From Anaerolineae bacterium (GTDB lineage Bacteria; Chloroflexota; Anaerolineae; Aggregatilineales; Phototrophicaceae), in NCBI GenBank assembly GCA_022824365.1, contig JAJEAA010000020.1:248001-312000 (forward strand): a stretch of 64,000 bases of DNA. Direction: 5' to 3'. The notes under the pieces are model-generated. The model saw only the letters and a list, made by a program, of their open reading frames with translations. It had not been told where the DNA came from and did no database searches. Of this stretch, positions 51,241 to 60,438 are shown piece by piece (positions within the stretch are counted from its first letter, which is position 1; every line of letters starts with the position of its first letter). A program made the translations under genes and the position numbers.

Positions 51241-52374
51241 ATGCAAAAAATCAGAATCGGACTCATCGGCTACGGCGGCATCGGACGGGTGCACGCGGCC
51301 GCGTACCGCGCCATTCCCTTTCACTACGGTTTGCCCGCCGATAGCATCAGCATCGCTGGCGTCGCCACGACGCGACGCGAAACCGCAGAGCGCGCCGCTA
51401 ATGAGATCGGCTGCGACTTCTACACCGACGATTACCAGGCGCTGCTGGCGCGTGACGACATCGACGCCGTCGACATCTGCACGCCCAACAATTCGCATCA
51501 CGAGATCGTCCTGGCCGCCGCCGCTGCCGGCAAGCATATCTACTGCGAGAAGCCGCTGGCCATGAACGTAGCCGAAGCCGTCAGCATGGCGGAAGCGGTC
51601 GAAAACGCCAATGTCAAAGCGCAGATGACCTTCAACTTCCGCTTCTTCCCCGCCATCGCTCGCGCCAAACAATTGCTCGAAGCCGGCTTCGTCGGCCGCA
51701 TATTCTCCTTCCGCGGGCGCTACCATCGCTCAAGCTACATCAGCAGCGACAAACCTATGTCCTGGCGTCTCAGGCGAGAGATCACCGGCGGCGGCGCCCT
51801 CTTTGACCTCGGCTCGCATGTCCTGGACCTGCTCTACTACTTGCTTGGCGATTTCGCCGCGGTCAACGCCACGCTTGATACGCTGATCAAAGAGCGCCCC
51901 GTCGCCGTCGGTTCGAGCGAAACAGCGCCCGTCGATGTCGATGATATCGCCTTTCTGCATGCCCGCCTGCCAAGCGGAACCTTGGGCACGGTCGAGATCT
52001 CGCGCATGGGCACCGGCGCCACCAATGACCTGAGCTTCGAGATCTTCGGCGACCAAGGCGCGCTCCGCTTTGACCTGGACCAGCCCGCCTGGCTGCAGGT
52101 CTACGATACTCGCGACGCGGACGCTCCCCTGGGCGGCCAGCGCGGCTTCCGCAAAATCGAAGCGGTCGGGCGCTACAACGGGCAGCGCGCCCCTGATTGG
52201 ACGATGAGTCCCGATTTCATGCGCGTCCATGCCGAATGCCAATATCAGTTCATCCGCGCCACCTGGGAAGACAGGCCAACCGCGCCGTCCTTCCGCGACG
52301 GCTTGCATGTCCAGCGTATCATGGACGCCGCCGAACGCTCGTCTGAAAATGGGGGCTGGGTGATCTTGACGTAA
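51241..52374 (+). CDS. Gfo/Idh/MocA-family oxidoreductase 2
   Basis: The 377-residue protein has Rossmann motif IRIGLIGYGGIGRVHAAAYRA, IYCEKPLAMNVAEA (EKP motif, near residue 107), NFRFFPAIARAKQLLEAG and the substrate-side GGGALFDLGSHVLDLLYYLLGDF. The ribosome-binding site AAGGAGG lies immediately after the repeat. Members act on sugars or sugar acids with NAD(P). It is not a close copy of the oxidoreductase at 3541-4557. It is the last gene of the SorC operon or has its own unit. Confidence 0.85.
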   Translation: MQKIRIGLIGYGGIGRVHAAAYRAIPFHYGLPADSISIAGVATTRRETAERAANEIGCDFYTDDYQALLARDDIDAVDICTPNNSHHEIVLAAAAAGKHIYCEKPLAMNVAEAVSMAEAVENANVKAQMTFNFRFFPAIARAKQLLEAGFVGRIFSFRGRYHRSSYISSDKPMSWRLRREITGGGALFDLGSHVLDLLYYLLGDFAAVNATLDTLIKERPVAVGSSETAPVDVDDIAFLHARLPSGTLGTVEISRMGTGATNDLSFEIFGDQGALRFDLDQPAWLQVYDTRDADAPLGGQRGFRKIEAVGRYNGQRAPDWTMSPDFMRVHAECQYQFIRATWEDRPTAPSFRDGLHVQRIMDAAERSSENGGWVILT

Positions 52375-52375
52375 A

Positions 52376-52404
52376 TTGATATAGGGCTGACTCGGTGATA
52401 TAGT
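52376..52404 (+). promoter_or_regulatory. Sigma-70-like promoter
   Basis: TTGATA (52376-52381) and TATAGT (52399-52404) with a 17-base spacer, 58 bases before the small membrane-protein gene. Confidence 0.5.
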
Positions 52405-52461
52405 TGCAGAAGATCGACAGATTCATAATCAAGGCGGTCAGAGAGCAAGAAGAGGCGCGCA

Positions 52462-52704
52462 GTGGCGACAGCAGAAGCAAATCAGGTAACGCAGTTCAGT
52501 GAACGGATGGCAAGGATTGAAACCACCATCTCAACAGAGCGACCTCACTTGGCGACCAAGGCGGATGTCGCGGAATTGAAAGCGCTCATTGAAAAGCAGT
52601 CGCGTCAGTTTCTCATGTGGCTGATTGGCGCGGGCATCGCTTTGGCGGCCGTCATCGTCCCGCTACTGCTTTACATCATCAACCGGCTGCCAGCACCGAG
52701 CTAG
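52462..52704 (+). CDS. Small coiled-coil membrane-anchor protein
   Basis: This 80-residue protein starts at GTG 52462 with GAGG at about 52452. A charged N-terminal helix with weak coiled-coil character (QFSERMARIETTISTERPHLATKADVAELKALIEKQ) precedes one membrane helix (LMWLIGAGIALAAVIVPLLLYII) and a short NRLPAPS tail. The function is unknown. It has its own promoter and is unlike its metabolic neighbours. The ATKADVAEL element resembles small phage-holin or DUF1640-type proteins, without a firm assignment. Confidence 0.6.
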   Translation: MATAEANQVTQFSERMARIETTISTERPHLATKADVAELKALIEKQSRQFLMWLIGAGIALAAVIVPLLLYIINRLPAPS

Positions 52705-52750
52705 TGATCCGATTATGCGCTGGCTTGCGAACACATAAGGATCAGCCTGC

Positions 52751-54286
52751 GTGGCGGCGCATCACTACGACATCATCATCATCGGCACGGGCATGGGCGG
52801 CGGCACGCTCGCCTACGCCCTGCGTGACTGCGGCGCGCGCATCCTGCTGATCGAGCGCGGCGACTTCCTGCCGCAAGAGGCGCAGAATTGGCAGGTGGCG
52901 GCCGTCTTCGGCGAGAATCGCTACAAGCCAACCGAAGCCTGGATTGACGCCGGCGCTGGCGAGCGCTTCAAGCCGGGCGTGCATTATTATGTCGGCGGCA
53001 ATACCAAGGTCTATGGCGCTGCCCTGCCGCGTTTCCGCCGCGAAGACTTCGAGGCGCTCGAGCACGAAGGCGGCACATCGCCCGCCTGGCCCATCAGCTA
53101 CTTTGACCTCGAACCTTATTACAATCTCGCCGAGGAACTCTTCTTCGTGCATGGCAAAGCCGGTGATGATCCCACTGAACCGCCGCGCGCGCGCCCCTAC
53201 CCCTTCCCCGAAGTGCCGCACGAACCGGTGATCGCCGCGCTCATCGAAAAGCTGCGCGGACAAGGCTTGAATCCTTACTGCCTGCCGATGGCGGTCGACC
53301 TGCGCGATGGCGGACGCTGCATTCGCTGCATGACCTGCGATGGCTTCCCCTGCCGGGTTCATGCCAAAGGCGATGCCGAGATTTGCTGTGTTCGTCCCGC
53401 GCTTGAGCCGGGCAATATCGAGCTATGGACCAATACCCAAGCGCGCCGCATCCTCACTGACAGCAGTGGCAAAATCGCAATGTCCATCGAGTTGGAACGG
53501 CAGGGCGAGCGGCAGACCGTCTCCGCCGACAAGATCATCGTCTCCTGCGGCGCTGTCAATTCCGCGATTCTGCTTCTCCGCTCAGCCAACGACTCGCATC
53601 CCGACGGTCTGGCGAATTCATCCGGCTTGCTCGGCCGCAACTACATGATGCACAACAACACTGCTCTGACCGCGGTCGCGCCTCTGAAGACCAACCCGAC
53701 CATCTTCCAAAAGACGACCGCCATCAACGACTTCTACTTCGGCGATGAGGACTTCGCCTGGCCGATGGGCAATATCCAGGCTCTGGGCAAATTGCAGGCG
53801 GGCATGCTCTCGGCCGCCAAGCCCTACCTGCCCAAGCCGCTGCTGGCGGCGCTGGCTCAGCGCAGCATCGATTGGTGGGTCATGTCGGAAGACCTGCCTG
53901 ACCCGGAAAACCGCGTCATGCTAGCGAACGATGGCGGCATACGGCTGCAATGGAAGCCCAATAACCGCGTCGCCCATCAGCAACTCATCAAACGCGCCGC
54001 CCGCATGATGCGCGCCGTCGGCTACCCGATCGTCTTCACCGAAACCCTCGGCATCGAGACTAACTCGCATCAATGCGGCACCGCCCGCTTCGGCTCTGAC
54101 CCGGCCGCATCCCTGCTCGATCCCTTCTGCAAATCACACGACATCGACAATCTCTACATCGTGGATTCCTCCTTCTTCCCATCCTCCACGGCGATGAATC
54201 CGGCTCTGACCATCTGCGCTCAAGCCTTACGCGTCGCCGATCACTTGCAGGGCAAGCCGCTTCTGCAATCGGAGTTGACCGCATGA
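52751..54286 (+). CDS. GMC-type FAD oxidoreductase 1
   Basis: This 511-residue protein starts at GTG 52751. FAD motif: YDIIIIGTGMGGGTLAYALRDCGARILLIERGD. It has the GMC middle region VGGNTKVYGAALPRFRREDF and the FAD-stacking C-terminal HQCGTARFG (His about 440) and SSTAMNPALTICAQAL (Asn about 483). A Cys-rich loop CIRCMTCDGFPCRVHAKGDAEICCV near residues 190-215 is unusual for simple GMC enzymes and resembles sugar-3-dehydrogenase-like members with an electron-transfer role. It probably oxidises a sugar or polyol. The stop overlaps the ROK kinase start (ATGA), so they are coupled. Confidence 0.88.
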   Translation: MAAHHYDIIIIGTGMGGGTLAYALRDCGARILLIERGDFLPQEAQNWQVAAVFGENRYKPTEAWIDAGAGERFKPGVHYYVGGNTKVYGAALPRFRREDFEALEHEGGTSPAWPISYFDLEPYYNLAEELFFVHGKAGDDPTEPPRARPYPFPEVPHEPVIAALIEKLRGQGLNPYCLPMAVDLRDGGRCIRCMTCDGFPCRVHAKGDAEICCVRPALEPGNIELWTNTQARRILTDSSGKIAMSIELERQGERQTVSADKIIVSCGAVNSAILLLRSANDSHPDGLANSSGLLGRNYMMHNNTALTAVAPLKTNPTIFQKTTAINDFYFGDEDFAWPMGNIQALGKLQAGMLSAAKPYLPKPLLAALAQRSIDWWVMSEDLPDPENRVMLANDGGIRLQWKPNNRVAHQQLIKRAARMMRAVGYPIVFTETLGIETNSHQCGTARFGSDPAASLLDPFCKSHDIDNLYIVDSSFFPSSTAMNPALTICAQALRVADHLQGKPLLQSELTA

Positions 54287-55200
54287 CCTACAGCATCGGC
54301 ATTGACCTCGGCGGCAGCAAGATCGCCCTCGGCTTGGTGGGTCCCCGGGACGAGATCGTCGCGCGCCGACGCATCGACACCGATGCCGACGCCGGCTTGA
54401 CCAGCGTCATCGAGCGCATCGCCCGCGAAGTCGCTGCTTTGAACGCTGAGTTGCCCCCCGGGGTCATGGCTGCCGCGGTCGGCGTCGGCGCGCCAGGTCC
54501 CGTCGATCATATCAGTGGCGACCTGCTGACTCTGGTCAATCTGCCCGGCATCTCCAATACGCCCTTCCGCCGCGCTTTGAGCCAGCGTCTGTCTTTGCCG
54601 GTCGTCCTCGACCACGATGCCAAAGTCGCCGCCCTGGGCGAATTTCACTTCGGCGCCGGGCAGGACCGCAGCAGCATGATCTACATCGTCATCGGCACCG
54701 GGGTTGGCGCCGCTATCATCTACGAAGGCGCGCTGCTCTATGGCGAAAGCAACAGCGCTGGCGAATCGGGTCACATGACCGTCGACCCCAAGGGGCATCG
54801 CTGCCACTGCGGATCGCGCGGCTGCCTGGAAACTTATACCGGCGGTCCGGCTCTGTCCCGGCATTACGCCTCCGCCACCGGCGACGTCATCAGCGGCGAC
54901 GAAATTGCCCGCCGCGCCCGCGCTGGCGACGAGAACGCCAGACGAGTTTTCCATGATGCCGGCCATGCCCTCGGCATCGCCATCGCCTCGCTGGCCATGA
55001 CGCTGAATATCGAGACCTTCTTTATCGGCGGCAGCGTCGCCAAAGCCGGCGACTTGCTCCTGCCGCCCGCCCGCGAATCGCTGACAGGCTACTCATTCAA
55101 GGCGGTCTCCGCTCGCGTCAAGGTCTTCGCTTCCGCCCTGGGCGAAGACGCGCCTATTCTCGGCGCCGCTCACATGGCGCGGGCGCTATGGACGAGTTGA
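54283..55200 (+). CDS. ROK-family sugar kinase
   Basis: This 305-residue protein has ATP motif SIGIDLGGSKIALGLVG, VGVGAPGPVDHISGDLLTLVNLPGI, catalytic loop DHDAKVAALGEFHFGAG and the zinc signature GHMTVDPKGHRCHCGSRGCLET (Cys-His cluster of glucokinase-type ROK proteins). There is no N-terminal helix-turn-helix, so it is an enzyme, not a repressor. It phosphorylates a hexose or N-acetylhexosamine. Four-base overlap with the GMC gene implies a shared substrate pathway. Confidence 0.9.
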   Translation: MTYSIGIDLGGSKIALGLVGPRDEIVARRRIDTDADAGLTSVIERIAREVAALNAELPPGVMAAAVGVGAPGPVDHISGDLLTLVNLPGISNTPFRRALSQRLSLPVVLDHDAKVAALGEFHFGAGQDRSSMIYIVIGTGVGAAIIYEGALLYGESNSAGESGHMTVDPKGHRCHCGSRGCLETYTGGPALSRHYASATGDVISGDEIARRARAGDENARRVFHDAGHALGIAIASLAMTLNIETFFIGGSVAKAGDLLLPPARESLTGYSFKAVSARVKVFASALGEDAPILGAAHMARALWTS

Positions 55201-55306
55201 CTATAAAGAGTTTGCACGTCGCGATCTTAGTTCTTGCTGGTTCCTAGTTCTCGGATTGGCTGCCGACATTGAAAGACAAAGCTAAAGCTCAAGTCGGGAC
55301 GATCTT

Positions 55307-55840
55307 TCACTCTGCTGGCATTGTTTCAGACTCGTTGTCTCTTCTCATTGGCCACCAGCGCTTGACTAGACTTAGAAGTTTTTCGAACAGATTTCCGGGC
55401 ATCTTTTTCATCTTGGCTAGGAGCATTTTGATAGTCGAGACAAGGTCTTCTTCTCCATTCCAGTGATCATGAAGGACTTGTGCCAACACGTCAGGTTCGA
55501 GGCTTAGCGTATTAAACAGTAGGTCCAGCAATATAATAAGGATACCAGCGTCGTCAATCAGTCCCGCTACGCTAAAAACCGCTTCAGGGATGAGGTCAAA
55601 CGGACTAAGTACGTAAAGAACTGCTGACAGCAGAGCGAGCTTGAACTTATATGGAGTCCGCGAATCGGACATTATGCCGACAGTGAACATGAACAGGTCA
55701 GGCAGCAAGAGGAGAATATCTGCCCATTCAGAATCCGCATGGCGCTCTAGCCAAGCGTGGATCTTCGCCCGCCATTTCCTGTACCAGCTATGCGCATGGG
55801 ACTCGTTAAATCTGTCAAATGGTAGAATCGTATTGTCCAT
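55307..55840 (-). CDS. DUF1232 (YkvA-like) membrane protein
   Basis: The 177-residue protein carries the DUF1232 core VLSPFDLIPEAVFSVAGLIDDAGILIILLDLLF (about residues 80-113) and a second hydrophobic helix before it (KFKLALLSAVLYVL). ATG 55840 is chosen because GAGGGAG lies about ten bases upstream; a longer frame to 55894 adds unlikely sequence. Flanking DNA is A/T-rich compared with neighbouring genes, which suggests horizontal transfer or relaxed selection. The function of the family is not well defined. It is transcribed against its neighbours. Confidence 0.7.
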   Translation of the reverse strand: MDNTILPFDRFNESHAHSWYRKWRAKIHAWLERHADSEWADILLLLPDLFMFTVGIMSDSRTPYKFKLALLSAVLYVLSPFDLIPEAVFSVAGLIDDAGILIILLDLLFNTLSLEPDVLAQVLHDHWNGEEDLVSTIKMLLAKMKKMPGNLFEKLLSLVKRWWPMRRDNESETMPAE

Positions 55841-55995
55841 AATGGTTCGACTCCCTCGACAAAATCCGTCGTATCTTATAATTATATTGAGCAACCATTG
55901 GATGCAGATAAGAATGGCTTAAGTGGCATAGGCTTCTTGTTGGCAATTTGACAACACTATTATATCCGTTCATACAATTTTAGGCTGGGGCAATA

Positions 55996-57609
55996 ATGTA
56001 CCTGCATGCCGATCGACTGCCCAGTGGAACAATTCTCAAAGACTTTGACATCTGCATCGTCGGCGCTGGCGCGGCCGGCATCGCCATGGCGCAGCGGCTG
56101 GCTAATACCTCGCTCAAAGTTATCCTGCTGGTCAGCGGCAGTCCCGCCGATCGCGGCGCCCCCGACGAAGGACGGCAAGCGCTCTACCACGGCACTGCCG
56201 GCGACTTCCTGCAAAAGGTCGATCCCATTTTCCTGCGCCGTTCTCGCTTGAATATGTATGGCGGCACGACCAACCACTTCGGCTTTTGGGCGCGCCCGCT
56301 CGACCGCGCCGATACCATGCCTCGCCCCGGCTACCGCGACGCCGGCTGGCTCTTTGATGAGCGCGAACTGAGGCCCTGGTACATTGATTCCCACGACTTC
56401 GGCCAATTTGGTCCCTTCAATTATGACGATATGGATTTCTGGGAGCGCGTTCTCTACGCCCGCTGCTTTGATCCGCTGCCCGGCGACAAGCTGACCGGCG
56501 CTATCATGCGCGCCCAATACGAAGAGCGCCTGCACGACTTTCAGGTGCAATTCCGCCAGCAACTCAAAAGCGCGCCCAACATCACCGTGCTCTTCAACGC
56601 GCACCTGCTCACAATCGCGACCGACGAAAATCAGCGTCACGTCATCGAACTGAACTGCTCCACCATCGAGGGTTCAGCCGGCGGGAGCAAAGCCGGCGCG
56701 CCCTTCACGGTCCGCGCGCGGGATTACGTGCTGGCTTGCGGCGGCATCGAGAATGTGCGCCTGCTGCAACTCTCCGGCGACCTGGGCAATAACCGGCGCG
56801 ATCAACTCGGCCGCGGCTTCATGGTGCATCCGCTGCTGACCAATGCCGCCCGCGTCGTCTTCGATCAGCCCGTCGCCAGCGATATCCGAAACTTCTTCCG
56901 CGAGCAGCAGATCCGCCTCAAACCTCCCCCCAATGCTTTGGGGGGACCGAGGGGGGTAAGCGGCGACGATTACGAGCACATGGTCGCCCCGCTGGTCAAT
57001 CCGGAACTGGTTTTTGATTATCTCATGTTTAACGCCTGGGGCGTGCTCGCGCCGACGCATCAGACCCTGCTCGAGGAGCGCATCGGCAACTTCCGCATCA
57101 TCCTCTACTTCGGCGCGGACGCCGCCTCCGCCATCGTGAACCTGAACTGGGAACAGACGCCGGACGACGCCAGCCGCATCTCGCTGGATCCGGAGCGGGT
57201 CGATCCCATCTTCGGGCAGCCGGTCGCTCATATCGATTGGCGTCTCAACGAGACCGACAAGCGCAGCGCAGTCCGCGCATTGAAAATTACTTTGGATTAC
57301 TTACGGGACCGCGGCGCGAACCAGCAGGAGATGATCACCGATGTGGGCGGCGGCGCCGAAGATTGGACCTTCGCCCCGGGCGAGGGCGCCCTCGAAACCG
57401 GCGATCATCACATGGGCGCGCTGCGCATGTCGGAAGCGCCGGAGGCTGGCATCGTCGATGTCAACTCGCGCTTGCACCGGACTGATAATCTCTACATCGC
57501 CGGCTCGGCCGTCTTCCCGACCGGCGGCTACGCCAACCCGACGCTGACCATCGTCGCGCTCTCGCTCCGCCTCGCCGATCACCTTAAGGCGGTTGCGGGC
57601 CGGCGCTAA
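55996..57609 (+). CDS. GMC-like FAD oxidoreductase 2 with in-frame palindrome
   Basis: The 537-residue protein has FAD motif FDICIVGAGAAGIAMAQRLANTSLKVILL, then MYGGTTNHFGFWARPLDRAD, YVLACGGIENVRLLQLS and the C-terminal HHMGALRMSEAPEAGIVDVNSRLHRTDNLYIAGSAVFPTGGYANPTLTIVALSLRLADHL (H471/H472 in the catalytic region). Residues about 310-321 (PPPNALGGPRGV) are encoded by a family A repeat inserted in frame. It differs in sequence from GMC enzyme 1 and lacks the Cys loop. It likely oxidises a sugar or polyol. Confidence 0.85.
   Translation: MYLHADRLPSGTILKDFDICIVGAGAAGIAMAQRLANTSLKVILLVSGSPADRGAPDEGRQALYHGTAGDFLQKVDPIFLRRSRLNMYGGTTNHFGFWARPLDRADTMPRPGYRDAGWLFDERELRPWYIDSHDFGQFGPFNYDDMDFWERVLYARCFDPLPGDKLTGAIMRAQYEERLHDFQVQFRQQLKSAPNITVLFNAHLLTIATDENQRHVIELNCSTIEGSAGGSKAGAPFTVRARDYVLACGGIENVRLLQLSGDLGNNRRDQLGRGFMVHPLLTNAARVVFDQPVASDIRNFFREQQIRLKPPPNALGGPRGVSGDDYEHMVAPLVNPELVFDYLMFNAWGVLAPTHQTLLEERIGNFRIILYFGADAASAIVNLNWEQTPDDASRISLDPERVDPIFGQPVAHIDWRLNETDKRSAVRALKITLDYLRDRGANQQEMITDVGGGAEDWTFAPGEGALETGDHHMGALRMSEAPEAGIVDVNSRLHRTDNLYIAGSAVFPTGGYANPTLTIVALSLRLADHLKAVAGRR
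56923..56957. repeat. Family A palindrome inserted in frame in GMC-like gene 2
   Basis: CCTCCCCCCAATGCTTTGGG followed by GGGACCGAGGGGGGT. It is read PPPNALGGPRGV, the same 12 residues as in sulfatase 2, between EQQIRLK and SGDDYEHM. Confidence 0.88.
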
Positions 57610-59270
57610 GTCTCGATCAGCAAGCCACGCGGCGTCAGCACCACTTCCAGGCGCCCCAGGACATAGTCTGTGAGTATCGCCAGCAGCGCTGCCGGGATCG
57701 CGCCCAAGAGAATAAAAGCATCCACCGTCATCGACAAGCCGCTCGCGATCGGGATGCCCAAGCCGCCCGAGCCCACGAAGGCGCCCAAGGTCGCCGTGCC
57801 GATATTGATCACCATGCTGGTCCGGATCCCCGCCATGATGATGCGGCTCGCGATCGGCAGTTCCGTCCGCAGCAATATCTGCTGCGATGTCATGCCCATG
57901 CCCCGCGCCGAATCAACGATCGAAACGCTGACCGACTCGATACCGGCGATTGTATTGCGCACCACCGGCAGCAAGCCATAAGCGATCAAAGCCACCACCG
58001 CCGGCATAAAGCCCAAACCGATGATCGGACCCATAATCGCCACGATCGCCAGCGTCGGCACCGTCTGCCCGCTGTTGACCAGGTTGTTCACCAAGGGCAA
58101 GAACTCGCGGAAGTTTTCCCGCGTGACCATCACGCCGAGGAACAAGCCGACTGAAATAATGTAAATCGATGAGGTGAAGACCAACTCCAGATGCTGCGCC
58201 GTGAAGTCGATCACCGTGCCCTGCGGATGCACCAGTTGCGCGCTCGTCGGGAATATGGCGTGCAGGATGGCATCCCAAAGCGGCTCATGCCCGAAGATGG
58301 ACCAGAACAGCAAAAACACCGATGCGATATGCACCAGGTGGATCAGCAGATTCTTCTTGCCTTCGCGCGCGACGAAGAAAATCCCGCCTTCCACCGCCAC
58401 CATGAGCAGCGTGAACAGGAAGAGCGGCAATCCCGTTTCCAGCGGCTCCACCGCAATCGCCAGCAGCGGCGGGATGATCTCCGGCGCGGCCGTCAGCAGC
58501 CACAGACGGGGGGCGAGCGACGCCCGCGGATGAAAATCGTTCAGGATCTCGCGCAAGTTGCGGGCAAAAGGCTCAAGCGCCGTGCCCTCGGCATAACCCA
58601 CCACCAGCCGCATCGGCTCCAGCCGCAAGGATTGCACCGGCCGCGATTCGCCGACGATGAAGCGCGCCAGGTCCGAGCCAGCCTCCGCGGCGGCGCGACT
58701 GTCGTAATCTTCGATGCTTTCGACCAGCGCCGGCTGATACTGCGCGTAACGGAAGCGATCATCGCTCGTGCTGAACAAGATCGTCTTTTCCGCCGTTTCC
58801 GACACTTCCGCCGTGATCGTGCCGCGGTCGTTGGCGACGGCGTTATTGACCGGACGTCGCAGACGACTGCGAACCTGCTCCGCCTCCATGTCACTGTCGT
58901 AGGCGACCGTGATCGTCTGCGCCGCGATCGCGATTTCTGTGATGCTCTCCAGGGCGTCAAACAAGACGCGCGCCACTTGCGGCGCGGTCTCGTCGCTGCG
59001 GCTGAAGCTGCCCATCGGCGTCGGCAAGATCACCTCGGGCGTCACGCCATAAAGATATGTACCTGCCGTCAAAGAGAAGATCAGACTGTTCTCGTCTTCG
59101 ACTTGCTCGACAGTGAAATCAAAGTCGCCGATGAATTTCTCTTGATCGTGCAGGGTCACTGTCTGCTGGCCGGCGCCGAAGATCAAGAGCGTGGCGAGCA
59201 GCCACATCAGCGCCCCATAGGGCAGGCGCCGCCCGGAGGATGCGGAAACCTTCGCCTTGGCTTCGTTCAT
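57606..59270 (-). CDS. Osmoprotectant ABC transporter permease 2 with large N-terminal domain
   Basis: This 554-residue protein has a helix near residue 20, then an extended non-membrane region of about 220 residues (QTVTLHDQEKFIGDFDFTVEQVEDENSL..), several helices, and a typical OpuC/ProW-type permease core of about 200 residues. The core includes FTSSIYIISVGLFLGVMVTRENF, NSGQTVPTLAIVAIMGPIIGLGFMPAVVALIAYGLLPVVRNTIAGIESV and the coupling loop GMGMTSQQILLRTELPIASRIIMAGIRTSMVINIGTATLGAFVG. OpuCB alone is about 210 residues, so this is a fused, membrane-plus-exterior version. Its 3' end and the GMC gene overlap by four bases tail to tail. Confidence 0.85.
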   Translation of the reverse strand: MNEAKAKVSASSGRRLPYGALMWLLATLLIFGAGQQTVTLHDQEKFIGDFDFTVEQVEDENSLIFSLTAGTYLYGVTPEVILPTPMGSFSRSDETAPQVARVLFDALESITEIAIAAQTITVAYDSDMEAEQVRSRLRRPVNNAVANDRGTITAEVSETAEKTILFSTSDDRFRYAQYQPALVESIEDYDSRAAAEAGSDLARFIVGESRPVQSLRLEPMRLVVGYAEGTALEPFARNLREILNDFHPRASLAPRLWLLTAAPEIIPPLLAIAVEPLETGLPLFLFTLLMVAVEGGIFFVAREGKKNLLIHLVHIASVFLLFWSIFGHEPLWDAILHAIFPTSAQLVHPQGTVIDFTAQHLELVFTSSIYIISVGLFLGVMVTRENFREFLPLVNNLVNSGQTVPTLAIVAIMGPIIGLGFMPAVVALIAYGLLPVVRNTIAGIESVSVSIVDSARGMGMTSQQILLRTELPIASRIIMAGIRTSMVINIGTATLGAFVGSGGLGIPIASGLSMTVDAFILLGAIPAALLAILTDYVLGRLEVVLTPRGLLIET

Positions 59271-60409
59271 CGGCCGCGTTCCCGTTGCATCGTCGCGTGT
59301 ATGCCCGGCGCTTCAACCAGATCTTGCAAGCGTTGAATGCTGACGCCGCCGGTTAATATGCCCTCGGCGTCTATCACCGGCGTCAAGTCGAATGAATGCG
59401 AGAGCAGCACGCTCAGCGCCTCGCGCGCGGTGGCGTCTTCCGGCACGGCGATGCTGGCCGCCGGCGCGTGACGCATCGCTTCCGCCAGGGACGCGCTCTC
59501 CGCCAAAGCCGTCTTTTCGACCCAGCCCAGCAGCTTCCCATTGCCCGCGTCCACCACAAAAGCGCTGTCGCTGTGGTGCCGCTCCAGGCAAGCCTCCACC
59601 TCTGCCAGCGTGGCATCGTGCTCGCAGCAGGGCACATTATTCATCATCGAGTCCTTGACCGAGATCAGATGCAGCCGTTTCAGAGACCGGTCCGCGCCCA
59701 CGAACTCGCGCGCAAAATCGTCTCTCGGCATCGCCAGCAGATCGTCCGGCGTATCGTATTGCACCAGCCGGCCCGCGCGCAGCAAGGCGATGCGGTCGCC
59801 CATGTAGATGGCCTCGTCAATATCGTGGGTGACAAAGATGATTGTCTTGCCCACCTCTTGTTGAATCTGCAAGAATTCTTCCTGCAAAATCGCCCGCGTG
59901 ATGGGATCAACCGCGCCGAAAGGCTCATCCATCAGCATGATCGGCGGATCCGCGCCCAAAGCCCGCGCCACGCCAACGCGCTGCTGCTGACCGCCCGATA
60001 GCTGCCGCGGATATTTGTCGCCGTGAATGCTCGGATCAATCCCCACCATATCCAGCAGCAAATCCACCCGCTGCCGAATACGCTCCTCGTCCCATTCGAG
60101 CAGGCGCGGCACGATCGCCACATTGTCCCGAATGGTCATATGCGGCAGCAAGCCGATCTGCTGAATCGCATAGCCTATCTGCCGCCGCAAGACCTCGGGC
60201 TCGAACTCGTCATTCGGCTGCCCATCGATCAGGATCTCGCCGCGGGTCACATCAATCAGGCGGTTGACCATGCGCAGCGCCGTCGTCTTGCCGCAGCCGG
60301 AGGGACCGATAAGCACGCAGATCTCGCCATCGCGCACTGTCAGATTCAAGTCGTCCACCGCCCGAAAGCCGTTGGGATACTCTTTGATGACATCTTTGAA
60401 TTCGATCAC
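59267..60409 (-). CDS. Osmoprotectant ABC transporter ATPase with CBS domains
   Basis: The 380-residue protein has Walker A IGPSGCGKTT, Q-loop IQQIGLLPHMT, signature LSGGQQQRVGVARAL, Walker B MLMDEPFGAVD, H-loop FVTHDIDEA, then two CBS modules (about residues 250-370, including DSAFVVDAGNGKLLGWV and DLTPVIDAEGILTGGVS). The family (OpuCA/ProV) uses the CBS pair to sense ionic strength or nucleotides. Four-base overlap with the following permease gene supports co-translation. Confidence 0.9.
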   Translation of the reverse strand: MIEFKDVIKEYPNGFRAVDDLNLTVRDGEICVLIGPSGCGKTTALRMVNRLIDVTRGEILIDGQPNDEFEPEVLRRQIGYAIQQIGLLPHMTIRDNVAIVPRLLEWDEERIRQRVDLLLDMVGIDPSIHGDKYPRQLSGGQQQRVGVARALGADPPIMLMDEPFGAVDPITRAILQEEFLQIQQEVGKTIIFVTHDIDEAIYMGDRIALLRAGRLVQYDTPDDLLAMPRDDFAREFVGADRSLKRLHLISVKDSMMNNVPCCEHDATLAEVEACLERHHSDSAFVVDAGNGKLLGWVEKTALAESASLAEAMRHAPAASIAVPEDATAREALSVLLSHSFDLTPVIDAEGILTGGVSIQRLQDLVEAPGIHATMQRERGR

Positions 60410-60438
60410 GCGCCGCCCGCCTTTCCTAGTTAGCGCCG

